Notes: generated by a model from the sequence alone, not told the origin. A stretch of DNA of 64,000 nucleotides from Acridotheres tristis (GCA_037013685.1 CM072886.1:28527080-28591079), one strand, 5' to 3'. Positions 1 to 12,941 are shown, counted from the stretch's first letter. Numbers and translations: made by a program.

Positions 1-1570
1 GATTAAAAATTACCATCCAATTAAAAATTCGTCTCTGATTCCAAATTTCTAAAAGAACCCACCCAACAACTTAGGTCTAAACAGTACTTCAAACTGTGTC
101 AACCATATTTTAAAATTCACAGGTAGTTATGCAGTTCCCAGGTAAATGAAAATATCTCTCAATTCAAAACAAAGGCAAAGTAGCTGATTTGCTTAACCTC
201 ATAAACCCTAAGGAAGTTTGTGCTGCACCTCTCTGAGTATTATATTGTTCCATATGCTGTCACAACTCTCTCTGGGGAGATGCACATTTCCTGTATCCCC
301 CAGCAGGGAAAAAGGAAAGTTAACCATTCGAATGGGAGTGACAATTACAAATCCTACATCCCACTAAGAGCAGAGATGATTAAAGAGAAATTTCATGCGC
401 TGAGTTCTTTTATCTTGGCTCAGTAGTAATGCTGCTTAATGATACTCCTCACTCCCTCAGTTAGCTCTTTACGATAGTGTATAAAATGAGAAACTAGACA
501 AAACTGAAAGTCATGTGTGACAAAAAAGAATTTAACACCCAACAGTTGCATGTTTTAGGCCTTTTCCCCTCTGTTATGAGAGACAAATCAGTTGTGCTCA
601 ACAGATTTACACTCTGTTAACTTTTGTGTCTATGGATGACGTCAAGGTAATAATTTTGAATCTTGTAAGACAGAAGGAACCTAATTCTCCGTTTGAGATC
701 TTTTTCAGAGGTGAAGGTAGGTAGGGGGTGGTATTTTTTCTGATTTTTCTAAGACAGATTCTCCTTTCTCCAGACATAGCTCCCTGCTTTTCTGCTTGTT
801 CAGCTGATGTGAATCTTATAGATTTTTTATGAAGTGTCTATTCAAATAGGAATTGTTCTTGCTTAGGCTTTATTTTATAGCTTTGTATTGGCGCCTTTTA
901 ATTTTTGACCTATTAAAATTTCTTGGAGTACATAGCTGCATGCAAGTAGATACACTATCTAGTCCAACCACAGTGTGCTTTCACAAGAAATACTTTAAAG
1001 CTGTTTATGCAATATCCTTGCATACTATCATTTAGTTATCTTATCTTGTGATGTGTATTAATAAGTTAGAAGATGCTGAGTAAATAATTTCACCCCCTTG
1101 AAGTGCCTGGCTTATTATTATTCTGCAGCTGGAAATCACCAGAGCATAAAAAACCAAGCACTTCAATTACAGTGTAGCAGTACGTAAAATATAAATCTGT
1201 GTGAGCAAGAAATGTATTTCCTGCATATCCTTGGTGCAGTTGAGGTGGTAGGGCTCTCTCAGCGTGCTAGCAGCACTGTGCTGGTTAGATACACAATGTG
1301 ATGTGCAGAGGACATACCTATCCCCACAGGCCCACACCCTCTTTATTTTTTAGAACAATGGCATCTTGAGCAAAGAGAGCAAAATTCAGCAGCACATTTC
1401 TAGAGTTAATAAAGGCTTTCAGTTTAATAAGAGCAACACTATTAAATCAGCAAGTACATTTTAAATGTATATTCTAGTTATAAGTTGTAATAGGTGAATT
1501 TTTCTTGCATCTGCACTGCTGTTAAGATTTTTGTTTTAGAGGTCTCTGCATGTTTGTTACAGCTTAAGAA
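1..1570. other. Unique AT-rich noncoding stretch
   Basis: No recognisable gene or interspersed repeat. Open frames of 60-68 codons occur here but show no domain and no splice-compatible pattern. The only item I would single out is the CRE-like octamer near 640, listed separately. Confidence 0.6.
637..644. promoter_or_regulatory. Perfect CRE-type octamer TGACGTCA
   Basis: The sequence shows the full palindromic cAMP-response element TGACGTCA, the consensus bound by CREB/ATF bZIP dimers. It contains a CpG, which is scarce in this AT-rich, CpG-poor window. There is no recognisable promoter around it, so use as a binding site is inference. Confidence 0.3.
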
Positions 1571-1589
1571 GTGGAAGTAAACCTATTAC

Positions 1590-1830
1590 AGCAGCCTGAT
1601 CTGGCCTCCTTTGATAGGACTTTCGTTGCCTTCAGTGTGAGCTGGATCATGCACTTAATGCCATGGTCGTTTGCCCTGAGAGGCTCACTTAAGAGCCCTT
1701 TAGTCACCTTTCTGGAAGCTTTCAAGCTGTTGCGTCTAAGAATTGGCAAGAGGTTTGAAACTGAAAAGAAATTCTGGCATCAGACACCTGGCAGCATCAT
1801 TAATCACTGGTTAAAAAAAAAAAAAAAAAA
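1590..1830 (+). repeat. Ancient palindromic interspersed repeat remnant, followed by A18
   Basis: Bases 1599-1665 resemble a widespread amniote repeat that I recall only by pattern, not by name. In it a 'TGATC...GCTCC' arm is followed by 'CTTCAGTGGGAGC-GGATCA' and a 'CCCTTAATG'-like end. The two arms are partly complementary (TGATC on the left, GGATCA on the right), giving an imperfect hairpin. A pure run of 18 A lies at 1813-1830. It could be the tail of a retroposed copy or an independent microsatellite. The 108-codon open frame crossing the segment runs straight through the poly-A as a lysine run and is not credible as a gene. Confidence 0.35.
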
Positions 1831-2931
1831 GAGATTTGGACACAGTGCCAAATCCTTGTTTGCCTCCATCACATTTTTATATAATGGATGTGCATAATGC
1901 CTCATCAAACCATACAACTCAGCTTTCCTTCAATACGTAGACATAAAATGCTCCAAGCACTAAGAAACAAATAGCAGCATGAGTCTTCTTAAGCGCCAAA
2001 TTATTTTTTTTTGTTTCCTTCCATAGTCATTCTAAAACACATTACAGGCTGTTGCTGTTATGTGGGGAACAGTTCTGCTTGGGCCAAAAAAGCATATCTG
2101 CCTCTAGGACCTCTCTTTCATGATAATTGCCACAGTATTGCAGTTTTCTTCTGTAGTGACAGGAAATGAAATTCAAATTTTGCCTTTCTGCTTAGCCCAC
2201 ATAGATATTTAGCCAGAGATGTTAAGAAAATTCTCTGCAATTATGCTAGCTGAGAGTCTATTATCCCTTCAAATCCATGGTCTGCACAGAAGGGAAATCT
2301 GAAAGGACTATTTCAGTCATTTAGGGTGTATGTTTCTCTGGCACACTCATAATCTGAGCAAAGCCATTATTTGGAAGTCAGTTGCACTCAATCATTTTGC
2401 CTGCTAATGAGGAGTTACTGAATCCTCCAAGCATTAATCCCATTTAGGAAAACACAAAGGCAATCTGTACCTTGTATCAAGCAATTATGATTGCATTGAG
2501 CTTGAGGAATTCAGTTATTTGTTGGAGGTTGTTTTTCCCACAACAGACCCTGTAAATAGAATTACCAAGCCTTTCAAATGTTAATTTGTTAAGAAAAATA
2601 TAATGGCTAATAAAGACAATTAAGTTTGTATTGTAAATACTGGACTGCAGGACTAAAGCTGCCGTGGCTTGTGAAGAAAGCGTGGCACAACTCTATGGAA
2701 CTGCTAAGTCTGCAAACTATCTTCCTAACTGAATAAAGAACATGTAGATATTAACATCAGCCACAAAAATATGTTTCATGCAAGGTAAATGTAACACAGT
2801 GTCAAAGAATATGTGGCTTGATATGAGAATTTCTTTCATACAATGGTAGTTAAGTAGGGAATACTGAAGATCTGAGACTGAAAAATGTACAAAACACTGA
2901 GCCAGCATGCAGCTGGATAAATACATCATGC
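1831..2931. other. Unique stretch with a conserved-element-like core (about 2215-2540)
   Basis: No gene and no recognised repeat. The 2215-2540 part lacks low-complexity runs and is dense in homeodomain-type cores (GCTAATGAG, CATTAATCC, CAATTATG). This texture is common in vertebrate conserved noncoding elements, but that is an impression from composition, not a measured conservation. Confidence 0.25.
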
Positions 2932-3960
2932 AGTGGGTGAGCAGCTAGCTCACAGCTACAGTGTCAAGAGTCATAGTAAATGTGGTTATATCAGGCTGGT
3001 GACGGGTCGCTACTGGGGTTCCATAGGGCTCCATTTAAGTCCAGAGCCCTTCAATGTATTCATAAAGGACTTGGATGCAGGACTGGAAGGTAAGTTTGCC
3101 AAAGACACTAATTTGGGAGGAGCTGGTTATTCCCTTAAAGGCAGAGAGGCCTGCAGAGAGACCCCCCCCAAATTAGAGGGTTGGATAATCACCAACCATA
3201 TCAAGTTTAACAAGTGCTGGATCTGCATCTAGCATGGGGCAACCCTGGATATATGGACAGACTGGGGAATGTGAGGCAGGAGAGCAGTGCCACAAAAAGG
3301 GATCTGGGAGTCCTGCTCAGTGGTGAGTTGAATATGAGCCAGCAGTGCCCTGGTAGCCAGGAGGGCCAACCCTGTCCTGGGGACATCAGGCACAGCATCA
3401 CAGCCAGGCAAGGGAGGGCATTGTCCTGCTCTGCTCTGCTCTGGGGCAGCCTCACCTCTAGTGATGTCTCCAGGTTTGGGTGCCACAACATGAGCAAGAT
3501 ATAAAATTATTAAAGAGGAAGGCCACAAAGATGGTGAAGGGCCTTGAGGGGTATCCATATGAGGAGCAGCTGAGGTCACTTTGTCTGTTCAGCCTGGAGA
3601 AGAGGAGACTGAGGGGAGACCTTAAAACATTCTACAACTTCCTACTGAGTGGAAGAGGATGAGCAGGCATTAATCTCTTCTGGTGACCAGTGACATGGCC
3701 CAAGGGGACGGCCTGAAGCTATGCCAGAGGAGGTTTAGGCTGGATATCAGGGAAAGAGTATTAACCAAGAGGGTGTTTGGGCACTGGAATAGACTCCCCA
3801 GGGAAGTGGTCACAGCACCAGCCTGATGGAACTCAAGAGGTGTTTGGACAATGCTCTCAGGCACATGGTGTGACTCTTGGGGTTTCCTGTACAGAGCAGG
3901 AGTTGAACTTCAATGATCCCTGTAGGTCCCTTCCAACTCAGTATATTATATGACTGCATA
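2932..3960 (+). mobile_element. CR1 LINE, 5'-truncated copy 1 (RT C-terminal part plus 3' tail)
   Basis: This is the 3' part of a chicken-repeat-1 non-LTR retrotransposon in forward orientation. The first frame (from about 2933) still reads the RT block FNVFIKDLDAG, then FAKDTNLGG at 3095-3121. In active CR1 this is the FADD catalytic box, so the first catalytic aspartate is replaced by lysine here. The frame then breaks repeatedly, including at a C8 run near 3162-3170. Later blocks recur in other frames: a 'DLGVLLSGELNMSQQCPGSQ' segment near 3300-3360, a '[11 protein letters not shown]' segment near 3520, and '[20 protein letters not shown]' near 3590-3650. The 3' end reads GGTCCCTTCCAACTCA and then a decayed version of the usual ATTCTATG tail. 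No intact ORF2 remains and the copy is dead. Antisense frames over it are shadows. Confidence 0.95.
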
Positions 3961-6900
3961 ATCCTTTCCTCAGTAATATGGCACTGCTGGATGAAAATCC
4001 CGTAACTCAGAGCATTGTATAAATCAAGATTGGAGCTCTAACTCTTTACAATGTGCTCTTTCTGCCTCAGCAAGAACCCAGCTATGCCTATTGGCACCAC
4101 AAATTTTGAAAAAGAAGGTGCATGATTTTTAGGTCTGAGTTCAGGGATGTCAAAGTATGTTTTGAGAGGAAAAAATTGACGGGCCTTTTTCCTCTTTTTT
4201 TTTAAAAAAAAAGACATGATTGCAGATTGTGATTTATTCCATTTTAATATTTTTTTGCTCAGAAGACAAATATTGTTTATAAAATTGAGAAACAGAGGAA
4301 AAATGTAATAGGGTGTGTATAAATCATGGAGCCCTTGATGTCTGCAAGTTTACTCTCATACTCATAACTTGTCTGGTCCCAACTATGTTGCTATAGAAGT
4401 TGTTTACAGAGTGCAAAACAGGACAGATTTCCAGTGTTCGGTGCTTCCGCTTCATCCAGAAATACTGTGAGAAGAGTGCTGCTGTTTCAGTACTTCCTCT
4501 TTCAGTCTCACTTGGAACAGGAGCTCAGGAAAGCAGGCAGAGGAAAAGTCAGCAAGAGAAGGGCTCTGTTACAGCTGGAGAGAGCAGGAGAGAGGCACTT
4601 GAGAGGAAAACAGTGCGATCTGTGCTAAGAATATCAGCTCAATGCCTGTCCTTCAGACTGACAAGTCGAGTTCAAGTGAACCTCATTCCCTTCTGGCCAT
4701 CCTTACTCCCTAAGTGAGACCACTATAGGACAGTGAGATCAGGAAAGCGTCATTGGAAACTCTAAAAGCCTGAAGCTTGTCTTGTAATCTCATGTGTCTT
4801 CACTATTGGTTTGTGTTAGCAGAAGAAACACCATGCTCACTAGATTCCTCAAGCAAAAACCACAAGCATGTGTTTTGAAAATTCAGCCAAATGTGAAAGG
4901 TGCTCTACAAATTAATCAGATATAAATAATTCATAGTTTTGGGGTTTTTTTTTGGCTTCCACAGAGATCTAAGATATTTTTGAAGCTCTCTAGCCTTTTT
5001 CAAGGCCAGATTTATATCTAGACAAAGCAGAGCTGAAATATTGGCAATGTAGCATGTACTTATTTCCAACATGACAAAAATCAGCTTCCTCCAGGTTGTG
5101 ACAGACCTCAAACTTCTCTTCTTGAACATGAGCACACGAAGAGGTGAAAAGGGCTACATATGTGTCATGAAGTCACTTTACTGACAAATAAGAAATTGAG
5201 AAAAAACTGTTGTTGGATCCAGATGCTCTTAATAGGAAGCAAAGATATGTGCCTGGGATGTGACTCCCCTCTTACCAAGAGACTGCTGACTCCACAGTTG
5301 AGCTCTTTATTTCCAACTACTGTTCCAGGTAGCTGACATGCACAAGTCCCACTGCCTGTTTTGTTTCTTTTTTTATTTGCTGCTCTCACAGATGCTTGCT
5401 CACTGACTTCCAAGGACACAAGGAAGGGTCCAATTTATCCAACCCCCGCACTTGTGGAAGGGCACCAGCTCTAAATGTTACTGAGACCCCATCCTGGGGC
5501 TCACACTGATGATCCCAGCAGTGCAGCAGGAGCAGACCTTTCTCAGGGTTGTTTGTGCTTTCACAGCTGTGCTCACCTTCATGCTCATCTCTGTGGGAAG
5601 GACACCTGAGCTTAATGAATGTAAAAGTCCAGCATGAGGAAGGAAATGACTTGGTCTTTCCACTTTTCCAAGAGCAGAACCAACCCCACAGGAATTCCTC
5701 AGATTGAGTATGGGTAGCACACTTTAATTCTGTAAAACTTGAATTTGCTACAATAAAACATCCACCAATAATAATAATTTTTAATCTCCTTCCCTGTCTA
5801 TATTCTGAGGAAGATCCCTGTGTTGCTTTTGTCCACATTTTACTCATTAAATAATGTGTTCTTAGTGATGCTATCACTTGTTCACAGTGGTAAAATATTT
5901 TGATTAAAGATCATATATAAATGTTCTGGGATGGGAATTTGAAATGTGTGTGTGTATGTGTAAGTATGCATCTCCTATTTTTTCTGACCTCCAGGGAGGA
6001 TATAATACTGGGCTGGGAGTTAATATCTGTTCTGCCACTAAAACAATGCAAGGAAAAATCTGAAAATACTGAACTTTCAGAACTGTTAAAAAACCATACC
6101 TTTATGTGCCAGTGTTTTTACAAATATGCGTGTGAAACCTTTAATATAGATAATTGCAGAAACTAAATATCCACATTTTAAATTCAAATTTAATAATTTT
6201 CAGGGCTGGCAGGTCAACTTTAATTTGAAAATCAAGTAAGACTGTATGGAACTTATTCAGAAGGAATCATAAAAAAACAAATGTCAAGAAGATATATGTT
6301 ATAAAAACAGGATAGATAGCACAGTTAAGAATTATAACAGGAAAAGGTTATATCAAAACAAAATATTTGGGGCAGTGATTGGATGGTCTGAATTTTGTGA
6401 AACTAAAGCAAGTAAAATGAGAGATAAGGTCTTTCAAATTCTGCATGACCTCAGATGTGAGTGCAGAAGCATTTCTGTTGTGGCATTGGAATCACAGGAG
6501 ATGTAGTCTCAGATGATGGAATTGATAATTAAATTTGTGCCAGGAAGCTATACCTTTTAATGACTTTGCAGTTCCTCTCACATTATTAAAAAAATAAAAA
6601 CAAAAAAATCATGCTTATTATGGAAGTGATTGAGGATGACCAGGAACAGAGCCAGCCTGTGGTATTCACCCTATCAAGACAATTTGTAGGCTGAAGAAAG
6701 TTACCTGAGAAAAAATAGCACCAAGAGCCATCTTTGTCCCCATGTGAGGGGCAGGAGCTGCCAGCTTTGCCTAGGTGGAGAGCAGGGATGTTCCCAGTGA
6801 TTAACAAAACCTGCTCAACCAGGGCTGTAGGAGGGTCTGTGGGCATGGTCTGCAGAGGCCAGTGAGAAACCATGCAGAAAAGAAGGAGCTGTGAACCCTT

Positions 6901-9900
6901 TCCTCTTGCCTGCCTCACTCGCACTCTGAGCTGGAGGGAGAAGGACTTTCCCAGTTGTAATCCATAGTTGGAGTTTCTCTGTCAAACCTAAGGGCCCCTT
7001 GTCGTGGCTTTTGAGGGAATCATCTGGCCTTGCTTTTTTCATCCTGTGTGTTTGAGGGTGGAGTGAGTACAGGCAATATGACTGCAGCACAGTAATGCTT
7101 CGGGTACCTGATGAAATGGAAAATCTGGCATTCATCAATTTTTTAAAGTTGAGGAATTACAACCTACACATTTATACATCCCAGAAAAGTCTTGCTTTAG
7201 AAGAATGATATTCTCTGTCCCTTCTGCTGAAATTGGGTTTTAAGCTAAAAGGAGAGAGTCACAGCAGTCTTTCTCTAGCTAGAAATATCTCCTGACATTT
7301 TGGAGCATCTACATCAGCTTCATGGGCACTGCACTTGCTAAGACCACAGTGATCACTTGCCACAGCTGTTTGTGTGCTCAGAGGAACATTTGGATCTTGG
7401 AGCTGGGTGCCAGGGCAGACTCAGGTGACTGGTTCTCTTAAAACCAAGGTGCTCTGGAGGATGATCAACAGCAAATCTTTTAGGCAGATGGGAAAACTTA
7501 AAATTAAATTAAAAAAACCCCCAAAACCTCAACAGAAAATGCTTATGTAAAACACATCAAAATGATGGGAATTGTTTCAACACAGGAATGTTTTCTTAGA
7601 TCAGGGCCTCCAAGATTTTACAGGCAAGATCTTAACACTTCAGACAAATTTCCCCCAAGAGTCAGTAATCAGCAATCACTACACACAATCTATTTTTCAA
7701 ATAAAGTCTTTATTTGCATTCATATGAAAGAAGCAAATTGTTGGACTGTGCACAGTGTTATTTTTAAGAGGGTGAAATGGGGAAACAATGGTGTATGATA
7801 CAAAGGCTAATGCAAATAGATTCTGAGACAATTCCTGGAATTTCTGGCTTATGAAGCATTTGCAAAAACTAAGTTACAAATAACTGCTAGAATGGATGCT
7901 GAAAATCACTATTTTGTTACTGGTGATTCTAACAAAGAGAGGAACTACTGTGGAGGGTTTCTTTCTAGTCTGATATAGTCTCAGTAAATCAGAATATGAT
8001 GACAGCCCCTAAAGGGGAAGTGGTCACTTCTTAAAATTGCCAGATTTTTAGGTTCCTTTTTACAGTAAGCTCCTTCTAGCAATCTTACAATCACAGAATA
8101 GAAGTGTGATTTGCTTTTTTTCTTTTTCTTTTTCTTCTCTCCAGAATGAATTGACCACAAATGCTTAACATTCTTGTTTTATTTTCATTGCTGATGCTGG
8201 AGAAGAAAAGATAAGCACATATATTAAACTTTTTCTAAGGCACATATAACAGCACTGAGAATATTTGCAGAGCAGAGTCATTATTTGGCTCCAAGTGCCA
8301 AAAGAATATTTATTCAGCCTTTGTGCATAATATAATCTAAAGAGGGGCAAGTGACATTTCAAAAGGTAAGACTGCTTCCTCTCCCAAATTTCTGCTTTTA
8401 ATTAACTGAAACTCAATGTTAAAGTTTCTTTCATTCCTTTCTCCCCCCATTCTCCTGTCAGTCTGGGAGCCTTAAATGCTGTACCAGCTCTGAGGAAGAA
8501 GCTGTTTGTCATCAGGCTTTGTGGAGTGCTGCCATTGTGTCTAGTAATACTGGCATATTTATCACACTTGGCAAATTGTGTCTGTCATCACTGGATGGTG
8601 TTCACCTTTATTTTAATTTGTTCTTTCCACTTAGCTCTAAATAAACAAACCAGCAATTTTATGATGTCTGCTTTTCTTGTTAAGACACAATCGACCCAAT
8701 TGGCACATCAATAGGAATCCCTGGGACACCTTTTCTAAACATACCTCTGTTTATCACAGAGATTACCACATTTCCAAGAAGAAATTTTTCCCAAATTTCT
8801 TTCAGAAAGTTTTGTCTAGTTGGCTTTACTGACCCAAAACATTTACTAAAACAGAAAGGCAGAAGATCCTTTTAATTGCATGTCATTTATGTCTGAGTTT
8901 GCTTGTGGTTTTCCAGTGTAATCACTAACTGAGAAGGTAAGATTTACAGTCCCAAAGTAATGGAAATAACATTTACTATGCGTGGGCTAAATGGTTTCCA
9001 CTCTCAGATGTGCTGCCTGAGTTTCCTCTACTGCCTTTCCATCAGTATTTCATTAGGTGCTTCTTCTAGGTGAGACACACCAGTTCATTTCACACCATTC
9101 AGGACAGGACCCACCTTACACTGTTTAGTGAAGATACAGCTGCTAAACATTTGCCTGCAGTTCTTTTCTCTTGGGACAGGGGAGGAAAAAGATCTTCCAC
9201 AATTCAAGGAGGAAAAAACAGTGGGACATATGTACTCAGGTGTTTCTGTGTAACAGATTTGTCCAGTGGCTCAACTGGGTGCTGCTCCAAGGGGAATAGC
9301 TATGACACTGTGAGACCTACTGGCATGGCTAAGTTGTTTCACCTCAGATTTGGTCTTGGTTTTGGCTTCTTATTCTTACTGTCCACCCTCTAACTCTGAA
9401 TGCTACTTTCAAGTGCTGATGGTTTGTCAAAAGAATTGTTTGGTAGTAGTGAACAGTCATACAGCCTACACAAAAAAAAATGGCACTGAAAACAAATATA
9501 TTAGGAAGATCTGGCAGGAAAAAATAACTTTTAACTATAGTTTTAAGAATATGAACTAGATCTTCTCTGAAGCTCATGAAAATTTGATCGAACTCTTCTT
9601 TACCTATGCTGTCACTATATATCCTTGACTTCTCCTACATATTTTCTAGTGTTGATCAGAAGCAGAAGTAAAATAATGATACAGCGAAATAAATATTATG
9701 CTGAAGTGTTCTCCCCATCTTATTGCAAAAAAAAAAAAAAAGGAAGTGCCAGAAATTAAATTTGAAAGACAACTATTGCAAAATTTCCAACACAATTTTG
9801 CAAACCCGGGAGATTAAAATACAGAAGTTACTGATGAAGACCTATTTTTTGGCTGTTTGTGAAAATATCCAATCCTAGACAGTGTATTTTGAGGTTACAA

Positions 9901-10057
9901 GGTTTGAAAATTCAGCTTAAATGTTGTAACTAATTATTAGGAGGGAATATAGTGAGGTGTTTCATAAGGCAAGATGGGAGGAAAACAGGACAGGAGGGAA
10001 GTCCTAGCCCAAAAAGCTAAAAGAGGAAAAAGAAGGATAGTTAAGGCTAAGGTAAAA
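3961..10057. other. Unique noncoding stretch with small low-complexity tracts
   Basis: No supported gene. Small items are a T/A self-complementary run at about 4193-4212, a short GT-rich run near 5947-5962 and a pyrimidine run near 8117-8142. There is a CpG-poor but relatively GC-richer patch at 5400-5600. The 163-codon minus-strand frame at 5386-5877 shows no domain, and its composition (mixed, rich in S, C and W) looks like random translation. An A15-class run is near 9727. Bases 9960-10057 are purine-rich and lead directly into the SINE. Confidence 0.55.
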
Positions 10058-10206
10058 GAGATTAGCTCAGTTGGTTAGAGCAGGGTGCTGATAATGCCAA
10101 GATCATGGATTTGATCCCTGTGGGGTCTATCTACTTAAGAGCTGGGCCTGATGCTCCTTCTCCTTTTCAGTCCCATCAAACCCAGAATATTCTGTGATTC
10201 TGTGAA
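10058..10206 (+). mobile_element. tRNA-Ile-derived SINE with CR1-type 3' tail (TguSINE1-like)
   Basis: The head looks like tRNA-Ile. A-box TAGCTCAGTTGG is at 10063-10074, the anticodon-region block GTGCTGATAATGCC follows, and B-box GGATTTGATCC is at 10107-10117. These are internal RNA polymerase III promoter elements. After a short linker, the 3' part (about 10160-10205) reads CCATCAAACCCAGAATATTC and then two TCTGTGA-type units. This matches the tail of CR1 LINEs, whose reverse transcriptase would have supplied retroposition. Known family: tRNA-derived SINEs with CR1 tails occur in passerine birds as TguSINE1. The flanks do not pair as a tRNA acceptor stem, so this is not a functional tRNA gene. 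The family name is my best match by structure. Confidence 0.85.
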
Positions 10207-12222
10207 AATGCAGATCAAGCCTGGAAAGAAAAATGTGCATATAAAAGATGCATTGTTCATGTATACACGTGGGATTGGCTAGTATGAGTAGTGAGCACTG
10301 AAGGATGGCCATATGCAGTCAGTGGTGTTAGTGTCAAGTCGACAAAGCAATGCTTGCTGGCCTCCACCCTCACCAGATAATTTATTTTCTGCCAGTGCAC
10401 ATCATGCCATTTTAAAAAGAGTTGTGGGTATTGTAGATACAGACCTCAGCAAGATAGTGTCAGCCCTGAGGGATGGAAAAAACCACAGCTGCATGTTAGG
10501 GATCTGGCTTTGAGGAAAATCAGGCTGGTCCCAGCTTTGCTGTGTTACACCCTTCCTGGCACTAAATGAAGGATGAGCTCTGAAACTCATGGAGTTAACT
10601 AGTGTTTTGTTCCTTCTGAGGAGAATTTAAAGGCAAAGTTATCAGTATCCTGGATGCTGGGTGAATGAACACTTTTGGTGATCACTGTGAGAAGAGCTTT
10701 ATCAGTGGAGAACTTCAGTTGCTGAATATTTGTTTATGCTGTTGGTACTAGACAGTAGATGAAAAACCTACTTGTCTACTTTATGTAGTCTTCTTTGCCA
10801 CCAATAAGAAATTCCTAGAGCCTGGCTTACAGCATATTGTTAATGGCACACATATAGAGATGAGCACACTTGGCTTTGTGGTCTATTTCCTCACTAAGTT
10901 TTCTAATCAAACAGCTGTGTAGGCAAGAAGAAGGAAAGAAATCACATTTCATTAGCACTGACTTTGACACATCTGGCACTGGAGCTAGAAGTAAGCCAGT
11001 GTATGTCCCCAATCAAAAAGAGTTGGGAATGAGGTACAGTGTTTCTGTCTTTCACCTCATCTGGGACATAAAATGATGAGGAACAGATTTAGGCACAATC
11101 ACCTCCTTATCCCATTCTTATTTGAATACAGTTGTGGATCTGTGCCTTTCAGCTACTCTATTAAAGGTGTGTTTTTGATGATAGCCAGCATTGCTTGGCA
11201 AATAAGAAGCAGTATATTGTTATTGGCACTGCACATAGGCTGTTACACTTTCCATACACAAGGAGCAACACAGATGGTTTCAGCTTAGTCCCTGGACTTC
11301 CCTTAATGCTATGGGAGAAATATAACATTTGACTGCTAGAAAGTGTTTATTCTAAGGTTTGAGCACTTTACAGATTTCTTCAGGTGATGATTTTCTTACA
11401 TAAAAAAGTGAAATGCATAGAGCCGGAATCAAGTTGTGTAGTCATTTTCCATTAAAAATTGGGATTTTTTTCCTATACTTTAAAAATTAGCATATAAAAG
11501 AGTATTTTTACAAAGAAAAAAGACAGCAATTGTTTTTCTTGGCTCTTTAGACGATAAATTAAACAAATAGCTATTACATATTCTATCTTCAAGTACAAAG
11601 TCATTTAGGCATTTTGTGCATTCTCCTGCAAAAAATGATTTTCATTTATATAATTTTATTGATTCAGAAGTCAAGAGATAAATGATATGAATTTTACTGA
11701 TAATAAAATATTATTCAAGAGGTATTAACACTTGCTGAATTACTCCCATCACAATTTAGTAAACAAACCTACTTCCACCTTAAGGCAGAACGGTGGAGGG
11801 CAGTGTGAGAAATGTATACACAGAGAAAGAAAATATTCTGATATAATAGCTAGGTAAGAAAGAAAAGGAGGTTTAGAATGTGTTCTATGATATTCAAAAA
11901 TCTCCACTTTTAGTCTTTTTCTCATCTTTTGGGTTAAATATGAGGCATTATTTTTTATGATGTTCTAGTACTGTTACTCTAGAGTGGTTAGCTCTGGCGT
12001 CCTGGGCAAATGCCAGTTAACACAGCAGGTACTGACACTGCTGTTAAATGGATGTATTCCTTACACTCTGTTCTGCACTTCTCTTCTATGAACTGCTGTT
12101 CCAAAGGTCTCACTGCTCAGTAATATTATCTCTCTGAAAAGCAATTTATAAATCAATTTGTAAAAAGTGGTGAGTGCCTTGATCTTCTGTGGATTAGAGG
12201 TGATCTATAAATAACCACGACC

Positions 12223-12240
12223 TTTTTTTTTTTTTTTTTT
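12223..12240. repeat. T18 homopolymer
   Basis: A pure run of 18 T followed by AAATTT. It could be the reverse complement of a retroposon poly-A tail, but no element body is recognisable on the upstream minus-strand side. Confidence 0.85.
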
Positions 12241-12921
12241 AAATTTCACAGACAGAATTGTCACAGTGCTAAATGAATTACTGTTATAGCTTATTATTTT
12301 GGAGTGCCGTGTCTGAGTGTGTAAAACACTTGGGTCTGCTGGATGAGCTTTCTCTATAGACAGTGAAATCCGTAGAGAAACTATCACCTTTTCACCTTTT
12401 TATATGTCCTTTCACTATGGACAGTGTGACACAACAGTTCCCACAGCATTAGCAGTGGCAAAGCACTGGGAGTGAGTTACAGAGCCCTTGGTCATGGGAC
12501 TGGTCAGCATTTATTGAGGCAGATACCAACAATTCCACTGACTTTGCAGTAGTTATACTTGACAGTGCTTCCCAATGTCTCCTTACTTCTGGTTTATGAT
12601 TTTTTAACAGGAAAATTAATGTGAAGATGAAAAAGAATTATTTTAGGGAATGGGTTCATTTAGGGTATCTAGTGAAATCTCTTGTCTGGGCAGGTTATAC
12701 TTACCTCTCCATAAACTGGAGATAACTTATTTAGAAAGTAATAAAGGGAAAAAAATAGTTTCTAATTGGCCTATGGCAGAAAAATATGTTAGTCTTATGT
12801 GCATATCCCTAACATACAGGCATATAAAATAGCAAGCTTTTCCTTCTGCCTCTATAATTAGCAGTAGCCCAATGACTCTCCATCCTAAAATACAGGGTTA
12901 AATCTAGGACTCAAAATATTA

Positions 12922-12941
12922 CCAAACCCAAACCCAAACCC
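12922..12941. repeat. (CCCAAA)n short tandem, telomere-like variant
   Basis: One CC and three CCC runs are spaced by AAA. The minus strand therefore carries GGG-TTT repeats and has G-quadruplex potential, with one run of only two G. It differs from the vertebrate telomere unit CCCTAA by one base. It is short enough to be simple microsatellite drift. Confidence 0.7.

Noticed and set aside
3207..3579. Minus-strand frames of 96 and 116 codons
   Set aside because: Antisense shadows of CR1 copy 1.
5386..5877. 163-codon minus-strand frame as a gene
   Set aside because: No recognisable family, signal peptide or membrane segment. An 80-codon frame overlaps in another phase.
10058..10130. Functional tRNA-Ile gene
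   Set aside because: The flanks do not form an acceptor stem, and the sequence continues into a linker and CR1-type tail, so it is a SINE head.
12922..12941. Interstitial telomeric sequence
   Set aside because: The unit is CCCAAA rather than CCCTAA and is only about three copies long.
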